Origin: Tannerella sp. | Lineage (GTDB): Bacteria; Bacteroidota; Bacteroidia; Bacteroidales; Tannerellaceae | Length of the DNA stretch: 8,121 bases | Assembly (NCBI GenBank): GCA_031282485.1 | Contig: JAITDQ010000072.1 | Location: forward strand, 1-8,121 | Reading direction: 5' to 3' | In this document: positions 1-6,397 of the stretch, piece after piece | Layout: each line of letters opens with the position of its first letter | Position numbering within the stretch: position 1 is the first letter of the stretch | Translations under genes and position numbers: made by a program | The notes under the pieces: model-generated | What the model was told of the DNA's origin: nothing | Database searches by the model: none | What the model saw: the letters and a program-made list of their open reading frames with translations, nothing else

Positions 1-1
1 G

Positions 2-175
2 TATGTTGAATACAGAAACTTTATCCCGGTGATTAACAGAGCTAAAGAGGCCTGTTTAAATAGCGGTCAGCCAATAGATTATCATTTCGTTGATATGAAC
101 GAAATGATAATTCTTGGTAAAGGCGCTGAAAGACAGGTGGAAAGCATTAAGCTGTCGCGTTATGCCTGTTACTAA
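2..175 (+). pseudogene. DinD-like protein fragment, 5' end outside window, premature stop
   Basis: The frame is open from the left edge and encodes 57 residues before TAA at 173-175. The translation contains YRNFIPVINRAKEAC, then NSGQ, then HFVDMNEMI, and ends KLSRYACY. This series of blocks recalls the DNA damage-inducible protein D (DinD) family, where the AKEAC..SG and LSRYACY blocks lie in the N-terminal third and the protein continues for well over 100 further residues. Here the stop falls directly after RYACY. None of the usual continuation (LIVQN.DP...) is seen in the bases that follow in any forward frame, so the gene looks truncated and not just frameshifted. DinD proteins are SOS-associated in E. 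coli, where DinD inhibits RecA filament activity; similar proteins occur on phages and islands. The start lies outside the window, so I cannot say whether the upstream part is intact. The family assignment is from memory of the motif pattern. A functional short variant is possible but less likely. Confidence 0.6.
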
Positions 176-292
176 TTTTTTATTATGAAGCGCGGTTTAA
201 TGGCGATTGTATGATAATTGAGGACATACACCCGAACCGGAAAGCGCTCTTTGACATGTTGGATTTACCGCGTAATTTTGAAATGAATTGTT

Positions 293-320
293 TGTCGATA
301 TGGGAATCCCCATGTCGGCA
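293..320. repeat. 12-bp imperfect inverted repeat (hairpin, AATC tetraloop)
   Basis: TGTCGATATGGG (293-304) pairs with CCCATGTCGGCA (309-320) around the 4-nt loop AATC. All 12 positions pair in RNA transcribed from the plus strand; two of them (295/318 and 299/314) are G-U wobbles. No T-tract follows, so it does not look like an ordinary intrinsic terminator. It could be an RNA hairpin, a protein-binding palindrome, or a repetitive extragenic element. No second copy lies in the window. Confidence 0.5.
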
Positions 321-350
321 CTAATTCAGCGGATTAGGATATGTAATTAT

Positions 351-397
351 TGCGTGTATGTTTTTACACATGCATTAAACGTGTGTTAAACATGCAT
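351..397. repeat. Dyad plus paired direct repeats upstream of the 213-aa gene
   Basis: GTGTA (354-358) and TACAC (365-369) form a short dyad over a 6-nt T-rich loop. ACACA (366-370) can alternatively pair with TGTGT (382-386). ACATGCAT occurs at 368-375 and again at 390-397, 22 bp apart. TTAAAC occurs at 375-380 and 386-391, 11 bp apart. These periods equal about two and one helical turns, as would suit a regulator bound on one face of the DNA. The cluster sits 30 bp upstream of the -7 element at 427. The operator role is inference. Confidence 0.35.
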
Positions 398-426
398 CAT
401 TCATAATAAATTCGCGAAATATGCGT

Positions 427-435
427 TATCTTTGC
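427..435 (+). promoter_or_regulatory. Bacteroidota-type promoter -7 element for the 213-aa gene
   Basis: TATCTTTGC matches the TAnnTTTG consensus of the primary sigma factor in this phylum and is nearly identical to the element upstream of ftsY. No TTTG is visible at the expected -33 position (about 403-408), so the promoter may be weak or depend on an activator. The predicted 5' leader before ATG 510 is about 70 nt. Confidence 0.55.
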
Positions 436-454
436 ATCGGGAAGTGAGTGACAG

Positions 455-505
455 ATGAGAAAAAATCAAGAAATATTTATGTGGATAAAACAGATAATAA
501 AGTAA
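455..505 (+). CDS. Possible 16-aa leader ORF
   Basis: ATG at 455 opens a 17-codon frame (MRKNQEIFMWIKQIIK, stop TAA 503-505) within the predicted 5' leader of the 213-aa gene. The stop lies only 4 nt before ATG 510, which would suit translational coupling. The peptide is basic with a hydrophobic, amphipathic-looking second half. There is no clear ribosome binding site and no homologue that I recognise. A frame this short can arise by chance, so this is a hypothesis. Confidence 0.22.
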   Translation: MRKNQEIFMWIKQIIK

Positions 506-509
506 CCCC

Positions 510-1151
510 ATGATAGATTTAATGCGAGACATATTTAAAAGCGACGCCGGTTCATTCGGATTTGTGTTTGCCGTTCTTATGTTGATATTCTACGCTATTT
601 ATTATATAACGAAGTTTGCAACAAGGATAAAAACGGAGCATGAGGAGTTTTCTAAAAAGGTTGACAAAATGGAGGGCAACACGGATAAAATAAAAGAAGA
701 TATTGTTATAATAAAAGGAACGGTTGCGTTGATACAGCGAAGCTTGCAAAACAGCAATATAATTGTCAATCCGTATGCCCAGCAACATAGCCCGATACGC
801 ATTACCGAATCAGGGCATGAAATGATCAAAAGGGTAGGACTAAACCGGATGATTGATGAAAAATGGATAAATATCTGTTCTTATATAAGAGAAAATTTAA
901 GGAGCGAAAATCCGTATGATATTCAACAGTTTCTAATGGCGCATACGGCTGCGTATCCGGAACGGTTTATGGATAAGGAAAATCTCGACAAGCTAAAACT
1001 TTTGGCATATAACGAAGGGTATCCGTTGAGCGCCTATCTAACCGTAGTTGCAATCCTGATTCGAGACAGATTTTTTTCTGAAAACAATATCGATATTAAC
1101 GAAGTAGACAAAAACGACCCTATTAAAACACGCGCAGCGGGGGAGGAATGA
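510..1151 (+). CDS. Hypothetical membrane-anchored coiled-coil protein
   Basis: I do not recognise a named family or function. The 213-aa protein has a short N-terminal segment, one hydrophobic membrane helix (about residues 16-34), and a charged, heptad-like coiled coil (about 38-80). A linker ending in the block SPIRITESG (94-102) leads into a helical C-terminal domain with NEGYPLSAYL at 168-177 and AILIRDRFF at 181-189. A positive RIK follows the membrane helix, so the C-terminal part is probably cytoplasmic. From memory, single-pass proteins with a coiled coil followed by an S-P-I-x-[LI]-T-E-x-G block recur as uncharacterised proteins in many bacteria, often in accessory DNA; this is unverified. 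ATG 510 was chosen because the frame's hydrophobic segment starts soon after it; M5 at 522 is an alternative. Its own promoter (427) and terminator (1182) make it a single-gene unit. Its sequence is visibly A/T-richer than the operon downstream, which suggests acquired DNA. Confidence 0.8.
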   Translation: MIDLMRDIFKSDAGSFGFVFAVLMLIFYAIYYITKFATRIKTEHEEFSKKVDKMEGNTDKIKEDIVIIKGTVALIQRSLQNSNIIVNPYAQQHSPIRITESGHEMIKRVGLNRMIDEKWINICSYIRENLRSENPYDIQQFLMAHTAAYPERFMDKENLDKLKLLAYNEGYPLSAYLTVVAILIRDRFFSENNIDINEVDKNDPIKTRAAGEE

Positions 1152-1181
1152 TGTAAGAGGCGCAATCTAAAATATACACAG

Positions 1182-1225
1182 GGCGGGGTAAATCCAACAA
1201 ACAGAGATTTACTCCGCCTTTTTTT
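1182..1225 (+). terminator. Intrinsic terminator after the 213-aa gene
   Basis: GGCGGGGTAAATC (1182-1194) pairs over all 13 positions with GATTTACTCCGCC (1206-1218), with one G-U wobble, around an 11-nt loop. Seven T residues follow directly (1219-1225). It lies about 30 nt after the stop codon at 1151 and separates the accessory segment from the next operon. Confidence 0.92.
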
Positions 1226-1289
1226 GTGTCCGGGCGGGTTCTAAATTCGGACACAGGGTTTGTTGTGCTATTAAAATAAATGACCCATA

Positions 1290-1323
1290 TTTAGCATATC
1301 TGCTTTTAAAATCGTATTTTTGC
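1290..1323 (+). promoter_or_regulatory. Promoter of the lipoprotein-helicase-nspC operon
   Basis: TATTTTTG at 1315-1322 followed by C fits the TAnnTTTG -7 consensus. TTTAG at 1290-1294 is a weak -33 match at suitable spacing (20 bp). The ATG of the first gene is 30 bp beyond the -7 element, giving a short leader. Confidence 0.6.
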
Positions 1324-1352
1324 ACGCTGAAAATTAAATACGAAACGAACAA

Positions 1353-1748
1353 ATGAAACGATATTATCTTCTTATTATATTGTCGGTTTTGGCGCTTTGT
1401 ACGGCGTGCGACAAGGTCACAACGCCGGCGCTGCTTGGCAAATGGCAACTGAAAACGGTCGAAAAAAACGGGGTTGAAACCGCAGTGGACACCGTGTGGT
1501 ACAACTTCCAGTCGGAATCTGTTTTTTTGTTGCAAATCTATGTGCCGCAACGGGACAACTACCTGTTCTTTTTCGGATTGAGAAGACAGGCGGAAAATGA
1601 CCTGTCCATACGGCTTGAATCGGACGAAGGTATTGGATACTCGGACTGGGAAGGCCGTGAGCGGTTGTTTACAATCGAAAAACTGGATAAAAAAAGGCTG
1701 ACGCTTCGCAGCGGGGAAGGATATCGTTATTCGTTCATAAAATTTTAA
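1353..1748 (+). CDS. Lipocalin-like lipoprotein
   Basis: The 131-aa protein starts with a type II signal peptide: MKRYY, a hydrophobic stretch, then LCTAC with the likely lipidated cysteine at residue 19. The -3 position is cysteine, which is less usual but still compatible. The sequence after the cysteine (DKVTTP) lacks a clear acidic surface-export signal, so a periplasm-facing location is more likely than surface display; this is inference. The mature part begins LLGKWQL and alternates short beta-like stretches (WYNFQSES, LFTIEKL, RLTLRSGEGY). This resembles the small lipocalin-like domain common in Bacteroidales lipoproteins, in which an opening GxW motif is typical. No ligand can be predicted. 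It is the first gene after the promoter at 1290-1323, and the helicase start follows 16 bp after its stop, so the two are probably cotranscribed. Confidence 0.8.
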   Translation: MKRYYLLIILSVLALCTACDKVTTPALLGKWQLKTVEKNGVETAVDTVWYNFQSESVFLLQIYVPQRDNYLFFFGLRRQAENDLSIRLESDEGIGYSDWEGRERLFTIEKLDKKRLTLRSGEGYRYSFIKF

Positions 1749-1764
1749 GGAAAGAAATTTTCAG

Positions 1765-4128
1765 GTGAAAGATTATTTAAGTCAACTGAACGACAGTCAG
1801 CGGGAAGCCGTTTTGTACGACGGCGGGCCTTCGCTTGTAGTAGCAGGCGCCGGTTCGGGGAAGACACGCGTGCTGACCTATAAGATTGCACATCTTCTGC
1901 AAAACGGCTATGAACCTCATACCATACTGGCGCTGACGTTTACGAACAAGGCCGCCCGGGAAATGAAACAGCGTATAGCCGCCGTCACCAGCGAATACGT
2001 CACCCGTTATTTGTGGATGGGCACGTTCCACTCCATTTTTTATCACATACTGCGTCGTGAAGCGGCGCATACGGGTTTCCCCCCCGATTTTACGATTTAC
2101 GACGCCGCCGATTCGAAGAACCTGATAAAAACGATTATAAAAGAATTGCAGCTTGACGACAAAACCTATCGTCCGGGAATGATACAAAGCCGCATCTCAA
2201 ATGCAAAAAATGCACTGGTGACATGCGATGCATACGACCGCAACCGGGCGTTGCTCGATTATGACAACTACGCGGGAATACCGCGGACGAACGTGATTTA
2301 CAGAACGTACCAGAACCGCTGTTTCCGTGCCGGCGTAATGGACTTCGACGAGTTGCTGCTGCAAACAAATATTCTTTTCCGCGACCGTCCCGACGTGCTG
2401 GCAAAATATCAGGAGCAGTTCCGCTACGTGCTCGTAGACGAATATCAGGACACGAATTTCGCCCAGCATCTTATCGTAACGCGTCTTTGCGACCGGCATC
2501 AGCACGTCTTCGTAGTCGGGGACGATGCGCAGAGCATCTATTCCTTTCGCGGCGCCAATATTGACAACATGCTCCGCTTCAGAGATAACTATCCGGCCTG
2601 TAAACTGTTTAAACTTGAACGCAATTACCGCTCGACCCAAAACATTGTAGATGCGGCAAACAGCCTGATAAGTAAAAATGTGGAGCAAATAAGAAAAAAC
2701 GTCTATTCGGAAAAGGAAAAAGGCAGCCGGATAACCGTACTTTCCTCCTATTCCGATTATGAAGAAGGATACCTTGTGTCGTCCAAAATACTGGAAATGA
2801 TGCGGTATAAAGGATATTCGTATTCCGATTTTGCGATTCTCTACCGCACGAACAGCCAGTCGCGCGTGCTTGAAGACGCCTTGCGCAAGCGTATGATAAA
2901 ATATAAGGTATACGGTACCCAGTCGTTTTACCAGCGGAAAGAGATAAAAGATGTGCTGGCATATTTCCGCGTCGTCATAAATCCGGGCGACGAAGAATCC
3001 GTTAAACGCATCATCAACTATCCGGCGCGCGGCATCGGCAGCTCCACAATGGACAAGTTGCAGAACGCAGCCACTCAGGCAAACGTCAGCCTGTGGACGG
3101 TGATATCATCTCCGCAGACGTTCGAGGTAGCCGTGAACAGAGGCACGGCCGCCAGACTTCAGGAATTTCGTCTCCTGATTGAAGATTTTCAGAACAAAAA
3201 TAAAACGCTGCCGGCCTCTGAAATAGCGGACTGCATTATGAAACGCAGCGGCATTTTCGCCGCTCTTTTTCAGGATATATCCGTCGAAGGCATAAGCCGT
3301 CAGGAAAATGTTCAGGAACTGCTGAACGCTATCAACGAATTTGTTTCGATAAGGCGTGAAGAAGGCATCGAAAATATTTCGCTGACCGATTTCCTCGTGG
3401 AAGTCTCGCTCATGACAGACCAGGACAGTGATAAGGATAAGGATGAAAACGCGGATAAGGTCACGCTGATGACCGTTCATTCGGCCAAAGGACTGGAATT
3501 TAAAAACGTTTTTATCGCAGGAATGGAGAACGATTTGTTCCCCTCGCAACATTCCATGAACAGTTCGCGTGCAATAGAAGAGGAACGGCGCCTGTTTTAT
3601 GTCGCTATCACACGCGCGAAAGAAAACTGCATCATCACATACGCTAAAAACCGCTATCGCAACGGACAGACGAATACGGCCACACCCAGTTTTTTCATCA
3701 ACGACATAGACGACAAATACCTTGATTTCTCCGATAATATGGAATTGCTGTTTCGAGGCGGTTCTTATTCGCCGGAAGAAGGTGACCGTCAGGACAACAC
3801 ATCCGACACCCGCGCCAAGTCCGGTTACAATCCCGCATGGGATGCCGAAACACCACAGCGCCCCGCGACAGGCCGGCGTCCCGCAGTCCCGTTGAACACG
3901 CCGCATTACAAACGCATGGAAACCGTAAAAGATACGGCGAACGACCGGTCGAATACGTTCGACGGGATTGCGGTCGGAGATAAAGTGGTGCACGAGCGTT
4001 TCGGCGAAGGCGAAGTTGTCGCTTTGGAAGGGACGGGAAGTAATGCAAAAGCAACCATACGATTCAGGAACTCGGATGAAAAAAAACTGCTTCTTAAATT
4101 TGCAAAATTAAACGTGTTGCATAAGTAA
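1765..4128 (+). CDS. uvrD: ATP-dependent 3'-5' DNA helicase, UvrD/PcrA family
   Basis: This superfamily 1A helicase unwinds DNA in nucleotide excision and mismatch repair and clears proteins from replicating DNA. All signature motifs are present: Q motif LNDSQREAV (8-16), Walker A GAGSGKT (28-34), motif Ia TFTNKAAR (58-65), GTFHS (86-90), motif II VDEYQDTN (223-230), motif III GDDAQSIYSFRGA (251-263), motif IV LERNYRS (283-289), motif V TVHSAKGLEF (570-579) and motif VI EEERRLFYVAITRAK (605-619). A variable linker leads to a C-terminal Tudor-like domain (about 737-785, VGDKVVHERFGEGEV), which in UvrD and PcrA contacts RNA polymerase. The 787-aa length is normal for the family. The start is GTG at 1765: the Q motif begins at residue 8, as expected, no ATG is nearby, and AAGGAAAG lies just upstream. 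A short acidic, lysine-rich insert (552-565) precedes motif V. The UvrD versus PcrA name is a matter of convention here. Confidence 0.96.
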   Translation: MKDYLSQLNDSQREAVLYDGGPSLVVAGAGSGKTRVLTYKIAHLLQNGYEPHTILALTFTNKAAREMKQRIAAVTSEYVTRYLWMGTFHSIFYHILRREAAHTGFPPDFTIYDAADSKNLIKTIIKELQLDDKTYRPGMIQSRISNAKNALVTCDAYDRNRALLDYDNYAGIPRTNVIYRTYQNRCFRAGVMDFDELLLQTNILFRDRPDVLAKYQEQFRYVLVDEYQDTNFAQHLIVTRLCDRHQHVFVVGDDAQSIYSFRGANIDNMLRFRDNYPACKLFKLERNYRSTQNIVDAANSLISKNVEQIRKNVYSEKEKGSRITVLSSYSDYEEGYLVSSKILEMMRYKGYSYSDFAILYRTNSQSRVLEDALRKRMIKYKVYGTQSFYQRKEIKDVLAYFRVVINPGDEESVKRIINYPARGIGSSTMDKLQNAATQANVSLWTVISSPQTFEVAVNRGTAARLQEFRLLIEDFQNKNKTLPASEIADCIMKRSGIFAALFQDISVEGISRQENVQELLNAINEFVSIRREEGIENISLTDFLVEVSLMTDQDSDKDKDENADKVTLMTVHSAKGLEFKNVFIAGMENDLFPSQHSMNSSRAIEEERRLFYVAITRAKENCIITYAKNRYRNGQTNTATPSFFINDIDDKYLDFSDNMELLFRGGSYSPEEGDRQDNTSDTRAKSGYNPAWDAETPQRPATGRRPAVPLNTPHYKRMETVKDTANDRSNTFDGIAVGDKVVHERFGEGEVVALEGTGSNAKATIRFRNSDEKKLLLKFAKLNVLHK

Positions 4129-4140
4129 AATCTGAAAATT

Positions 4141-5328
4141 ATGACGGATAATCCGATAATAAATAAAATACCTTCTCCCTGCTATGTCGTGGAAGAATCT
4201 TTCCTGCGCCGGAACCTCGCGCTGATAAAAAGCGTAAGCGAGCGGGCGGATGTGGAAATTATACTGGCATTTAAGGCGTTTGCCCTGTGGAAAGCTTTTC
4301 CGCTGTTCAGGGAATACGGGTTTGTATCCACGGCCAGTTCCGTAAATGAGGCGCAGCTTGCCCGGGAAGAAATGGGAAGCCTTGCACATGCCTTTTCGCC
4401 AGCCTATACGGAAGAAAATTTTCCCGTTTTCATGAAATACAGCAGCCATATAACGTTCAATTCCCTGTCACAGTTCAACCGGTTTTACCCGCAGGTTGCA
4501 GCTGCCGGAAATACGGTTTCGTGCGGTCTGCGCATCAACCCCGAATATTCGGTCGTGGCAACAGACCTGTATAACCCGTGCGCTCCCGGCTCGCGCATGG
4601 GCGTTACGGCGCATAACCTTGGCGATACGTTGCCGGAAGGCATCGAAGGTTTTCATTTCCATACGCTGTGCGAATCGTCGTCCTTCGATCTGGAGAAAAC
4701 GCTGGAAGCCGTAGAAGCCCGTTTCGGGCATTTCTTCAAACGGTTGAAATGGTTGAATATGGGCGGCGGACATCTTATGACGCGCAAAGATTACGATACG
4801 GAGCATCTCATTTCGCTGTTGAATTCGTTCCGGTCGCGATACCCGAATTTGCACGTCATCCTTGAACCCGGCAGCGCTTTCGCCTGGCAGACGGGCTACC
4901 TGCTTACAACGGTTATTGACATTGTGGAGAACGGCGGGATTAAAACGGCCATTATTGACGCCTCCTTTTCGTGTCACATGCCCGATTGCCTCGAAATGCC
5001 CTACAAACCGCTCATCCGTGGAGCCAAAGACATCGAAGCAGGATTGACGGATTCGTCAGGCGGAAACCCGTCCCATGCCGGAAAAAACGTTTACCGCATC
5101 GGCGGATGCAGTTGTCTGAGCGGTGACTTCGTGGGCGACTGGCTGTTTGAAAAGCCCCTGAAACCCGGCGACCGGATAATTTTTGAAGATATGATTCACT
5201 ATACGACGGTCAAAACAACCATGTTTAACGGCGTGCCGCATCCTTCGATAGCTATCATACACGAAGACGGGAAACCGGAAATTTACCGCACATTCACTTA
5301 TGAGGATTATAAAAACCGGATGTGTTAA
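4141..5328 (+). CDS. nspC: Carboxynorspermidine/carboxyspermidine decarboxylase
   Basis: This fold III, pyridoxal-phosphate-dependent decarboxylase removes the carboxyl group from carboxyspermidine or carboxynorspermidine. It is the last step of the aspartate-semialdehyde route to spermidine, used by many gut Bacteroidetes in place of the S-adenosylmethionine route. The 395-aa protein has the PLP lysine in ILAFKAFALWK (K45), HFHTLCES in the barrel, the phosphate-binding GGGH (208-211), EPGSA (242-246), and the catalytic-cysteine block GGCSCLSGD (321-329, likely C325). The late FEDMIHYTTVKTTMFNG block, with the conserved tyrosine of the family, is also present. Length and order match the NspC family, and the lack of a long N-terminal extension separates it from arginine decarboxylase. 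ATG 4141 is 12 bp after the helicase stop, which suggests cotranscription. The partner dehydrogenase is not in the window. Which of the two substrates it uses cannot be read from the sequence. Confidence 0.94.
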   Translation: MTDNPIINKIPSPCYVVEESFLRRNLALIKSVSERADVEIILAFKAFALWKAFPLFREYGFVSTASSVNEAQLAREEMGSLAHAFSPAYTEENFPVFMKYSSHITFNSLSQFNRFYPQVAAAGNTVSCGLRINPEYSVVATDLYNPCAPGSRMGVTAHNLGDTLPEGIEGFHFHTLCESSSFDLEKTLEAVEARFGHFFKRLKWLNMGGGHLMTRKDYDTEHLISLLNSFRSRYPNLHVILEPGSAFAWQTGYLLTTVIDIVENGGIKTAIIDASFSCHMPDCLEMPYKPLIRGAKDIEAGLTDSSGGNPSHAGKNVYRIGGCSCLSGDFVGDWLFEKPLKPGDRIIFEDMIHYTTVKTTMFNGVPHPSIAIIHEDGKPEIYRTFTYEDYKNRMC

Positions 5329-5363
5329 AAGAGACTTTTGAAGAAATAAATAACAGCATATAC

Positions 5364-5394
5364 TTGATTTTTTTGATAAAAAATATATCTTTGC
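5364..5394 (+). promoter_or_regulatory. Promoter of ftsY-rimO
   Basis: TTG at 5364-5366 and TATCTTTG at 5386-5393, followed by C, are separated by 19 bp. This is the best full match to the Bacteroidota promoter in the window. The surrounding DNA is very A/T-rich. The predicted leader before ATG 5425 is about 25 nt. Confidence 0.75.
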
Positions 5395-5424
5395 AAAGTG
5401 ACACCAAAAAGGACAAAATAAAAA

Positions 5425-6378
5425 ATGGGAATATTCGGATTTTTTAATAAGGAAAAGAAAGAAACGCTCGACAAAGGGCTTTCCAAAACCAAGGAAAGCG
5501 TTTTTTCCAAAATAACGCATGCCGTTATCGGGAAGAGTAAGGTCGATGATGCGGTTCTTGACGATTTGGAAGAAGTGTTAATCATGTCGGACGTAGGAGT
5601 GGAAACGACGCTGAAAATCATCAAACGCATCGAAAAACGCGCCGCAGCCGACAAATACGTTACGACAAACGAACTGACGACGCTGCTCCGTGAAGAAATC
5701 GCCGCACTGCTAATGGAAAACAACACGCAGGATGCGGAAAGTTTTACGATATCGCACGATGCCGTGCCTTACGTGATAATGGTTGTCGGAGTCAATGGAG
5801 TCGGCAAAACGACGACTATCGGCAAACTTGCTTACCAGTTCAAACAGAACGGATTCAACGTCTGTCTCGGCGCCGCCGATACGTTCCGGGCTGCGGCGGT
5901 GGAACAGTTAGTCATTTGGGGCGAACGCGTCGGCGTCCCCGTGGTGAAGCAGAAAATGGGAGCCGACCCGGCGTCCGTAGCTTTTGATACCTTAAATTCG
6001 GCCAAGGCGAACGACGCGGATGTCGTCATCATCGACACCGCAGGACGGCTTCACAACAAGGTGAACCTGATGAACGAACTGACCAAGATAAAAAATGTAA
6101 TGAAGAAAGTCATACCCGATGCCCCGCACGAAGTACTGCTCGTGCTCGACGGTTCGACCGGGCAGAACGCTTTTGAACAGGCAAAACAGTTTACCGCCGC
6201 TACGGAAGTAAACGCCCTCGCTATTACGAAACTCGACGGTACGGCCAAGGGCGGCGTCGTGATCGGCATATCCGACCAGTTCCATATTCCCGTTAAATAC
6301 ATCGGGCTTGGCGAAGGCGTGGAAGACCTGCAGGTTTTCAGGCGTGCGGAATTTGTTAACTCTTTATTCGGCGAATGA
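5425..6378 (+). CDS. ftsY: Signal recognition particle receptor FtsY
   Basis: FtsY is the membrane-associated SRP receptor GTPase. It docks ribosomes bound to SRP (Ffh) at the translocon. The 317-aa protein has a short, lysine-rich, amphipathic N-terminus (MGIFGFFNKEKK), likely used for membrane binding. A helical N domain follows (to about 105), then the NG GTPase core. Motifs are G1 GVNGVGKTT (122-130), the DTFRAAAVEQL block of the SRP GTPase insertion region (152-162), G3 DTAGR (204-208), G4 TKLDG (268-272) and G5 GLGEGVEDL (294-302). The GVNGVGKTT and GLGEGVEDL forms favour FtsY over Ffh, and there is no C-terminal methionine-rich M domain. The long acidic A domain of E. coli FtsY is absent, as is common outside the Gammaproteobacteria. 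It has its own promoter and is followed by rimO after 19 bp. Confidence 0.97.
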   Translation: MGIFGFFNKEKKETLDKGLSKTKESVFSKITHAVIGKSKVDDAVLDDLEEVLIMSDVGVETTLKIIKRIEKRAAADKYVTTNELTTLLREEIAALLMENNTQDAESFTISHDAVPYVIMVVGVNGVGKTTTIGKLAYQFKQNGFNVCLGAADTFRAAAVEQLVIWGERVGVPVVKQKMGADPASVAFDTLNSAKANDADVVIIDTAGRLHNKVNLMNELTKIKNVMKKVIPDAPHEVLLVLDGSTGQNAFEQAKQFTAATEVNALAITKLDGTAKGGVVIGISDQFHIPVKYIGLGEGVEDLQVFRRAEFVNSLFGE

Positions 6379-6385
6379 TTTTCCC

Positions 6386-6391
6386 GGGAGG
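6386..6391 (+). promoter_or_regulatory. Shine-Dalgarno-like site of rimO
   Basis: GGGAGG lies 6 nt before ATG 6398. It is the strongest purine-rich site ahead of any gene here and supports ATG 6398 as the start. Genes of this phylum usually lack such a site. Confidence 0.6.
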
Positions 6392-6397
6392 ATTTGA

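Larger units (their letters stand above)
176..426. other. Non-coding stretch with possible decayed gene remnants
   Basis: No confident gene occupies this stretch. A 37-codon frame at 211-324 (begins MIIEDIHPNRKALFDMLDLP) and an adjacent frame from 282 to 386 (contains MGIPMSALIQRI) might together be remnants of one frameshifted gene. The second block faintly resembles the C-terminal end of ImmA/IrrE-like proteins (pattern F.VP..AL..RL). The first could equally resemble the tail of a nitroreductase. Neither resemblance is strong enough for a call. The stretch also holds the hairpin and repeat elements listed separately. It lies between a truncated gene and an unrecognised accessory gene, which fits a decaying, formerly mobile segment. 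Confidence 0.35.

Noticed and set aside
293..320. Hairpin at 293-320 as an intrinsic terminator for the DinD-like fragment
   Set aside because: No run of T follows the stem; it is kept as an unexplained structure.
1209..1550. Minus-strand open frame spanning the terminator and the lipoprotein gene
   Set aside because: It crosses the terminator and promoter and is antisense to a gene with a clear lipoprotein signal.
3106..3993. Long minus-strand open frame (295 codons) opposite the helicase gene
   Set aside because: It lies wholly antisense to a gene with every helicase motif intact, has no family features, and is explained by codon bias on the other strand.
4468..4977. Minus-strand open frame opposite nspC, and short plus-strand frames at 4496-5047
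   Set aside because: All overlap conserved nspC motifs in the real frame and show no independent protein features.
5327..5339. Short inverted repeat AAAAG/CTTTT just after nspC as a terminator
   Set aside because: The stem is only 5 bp with one G-C pair and no T-tract, too weak to call.
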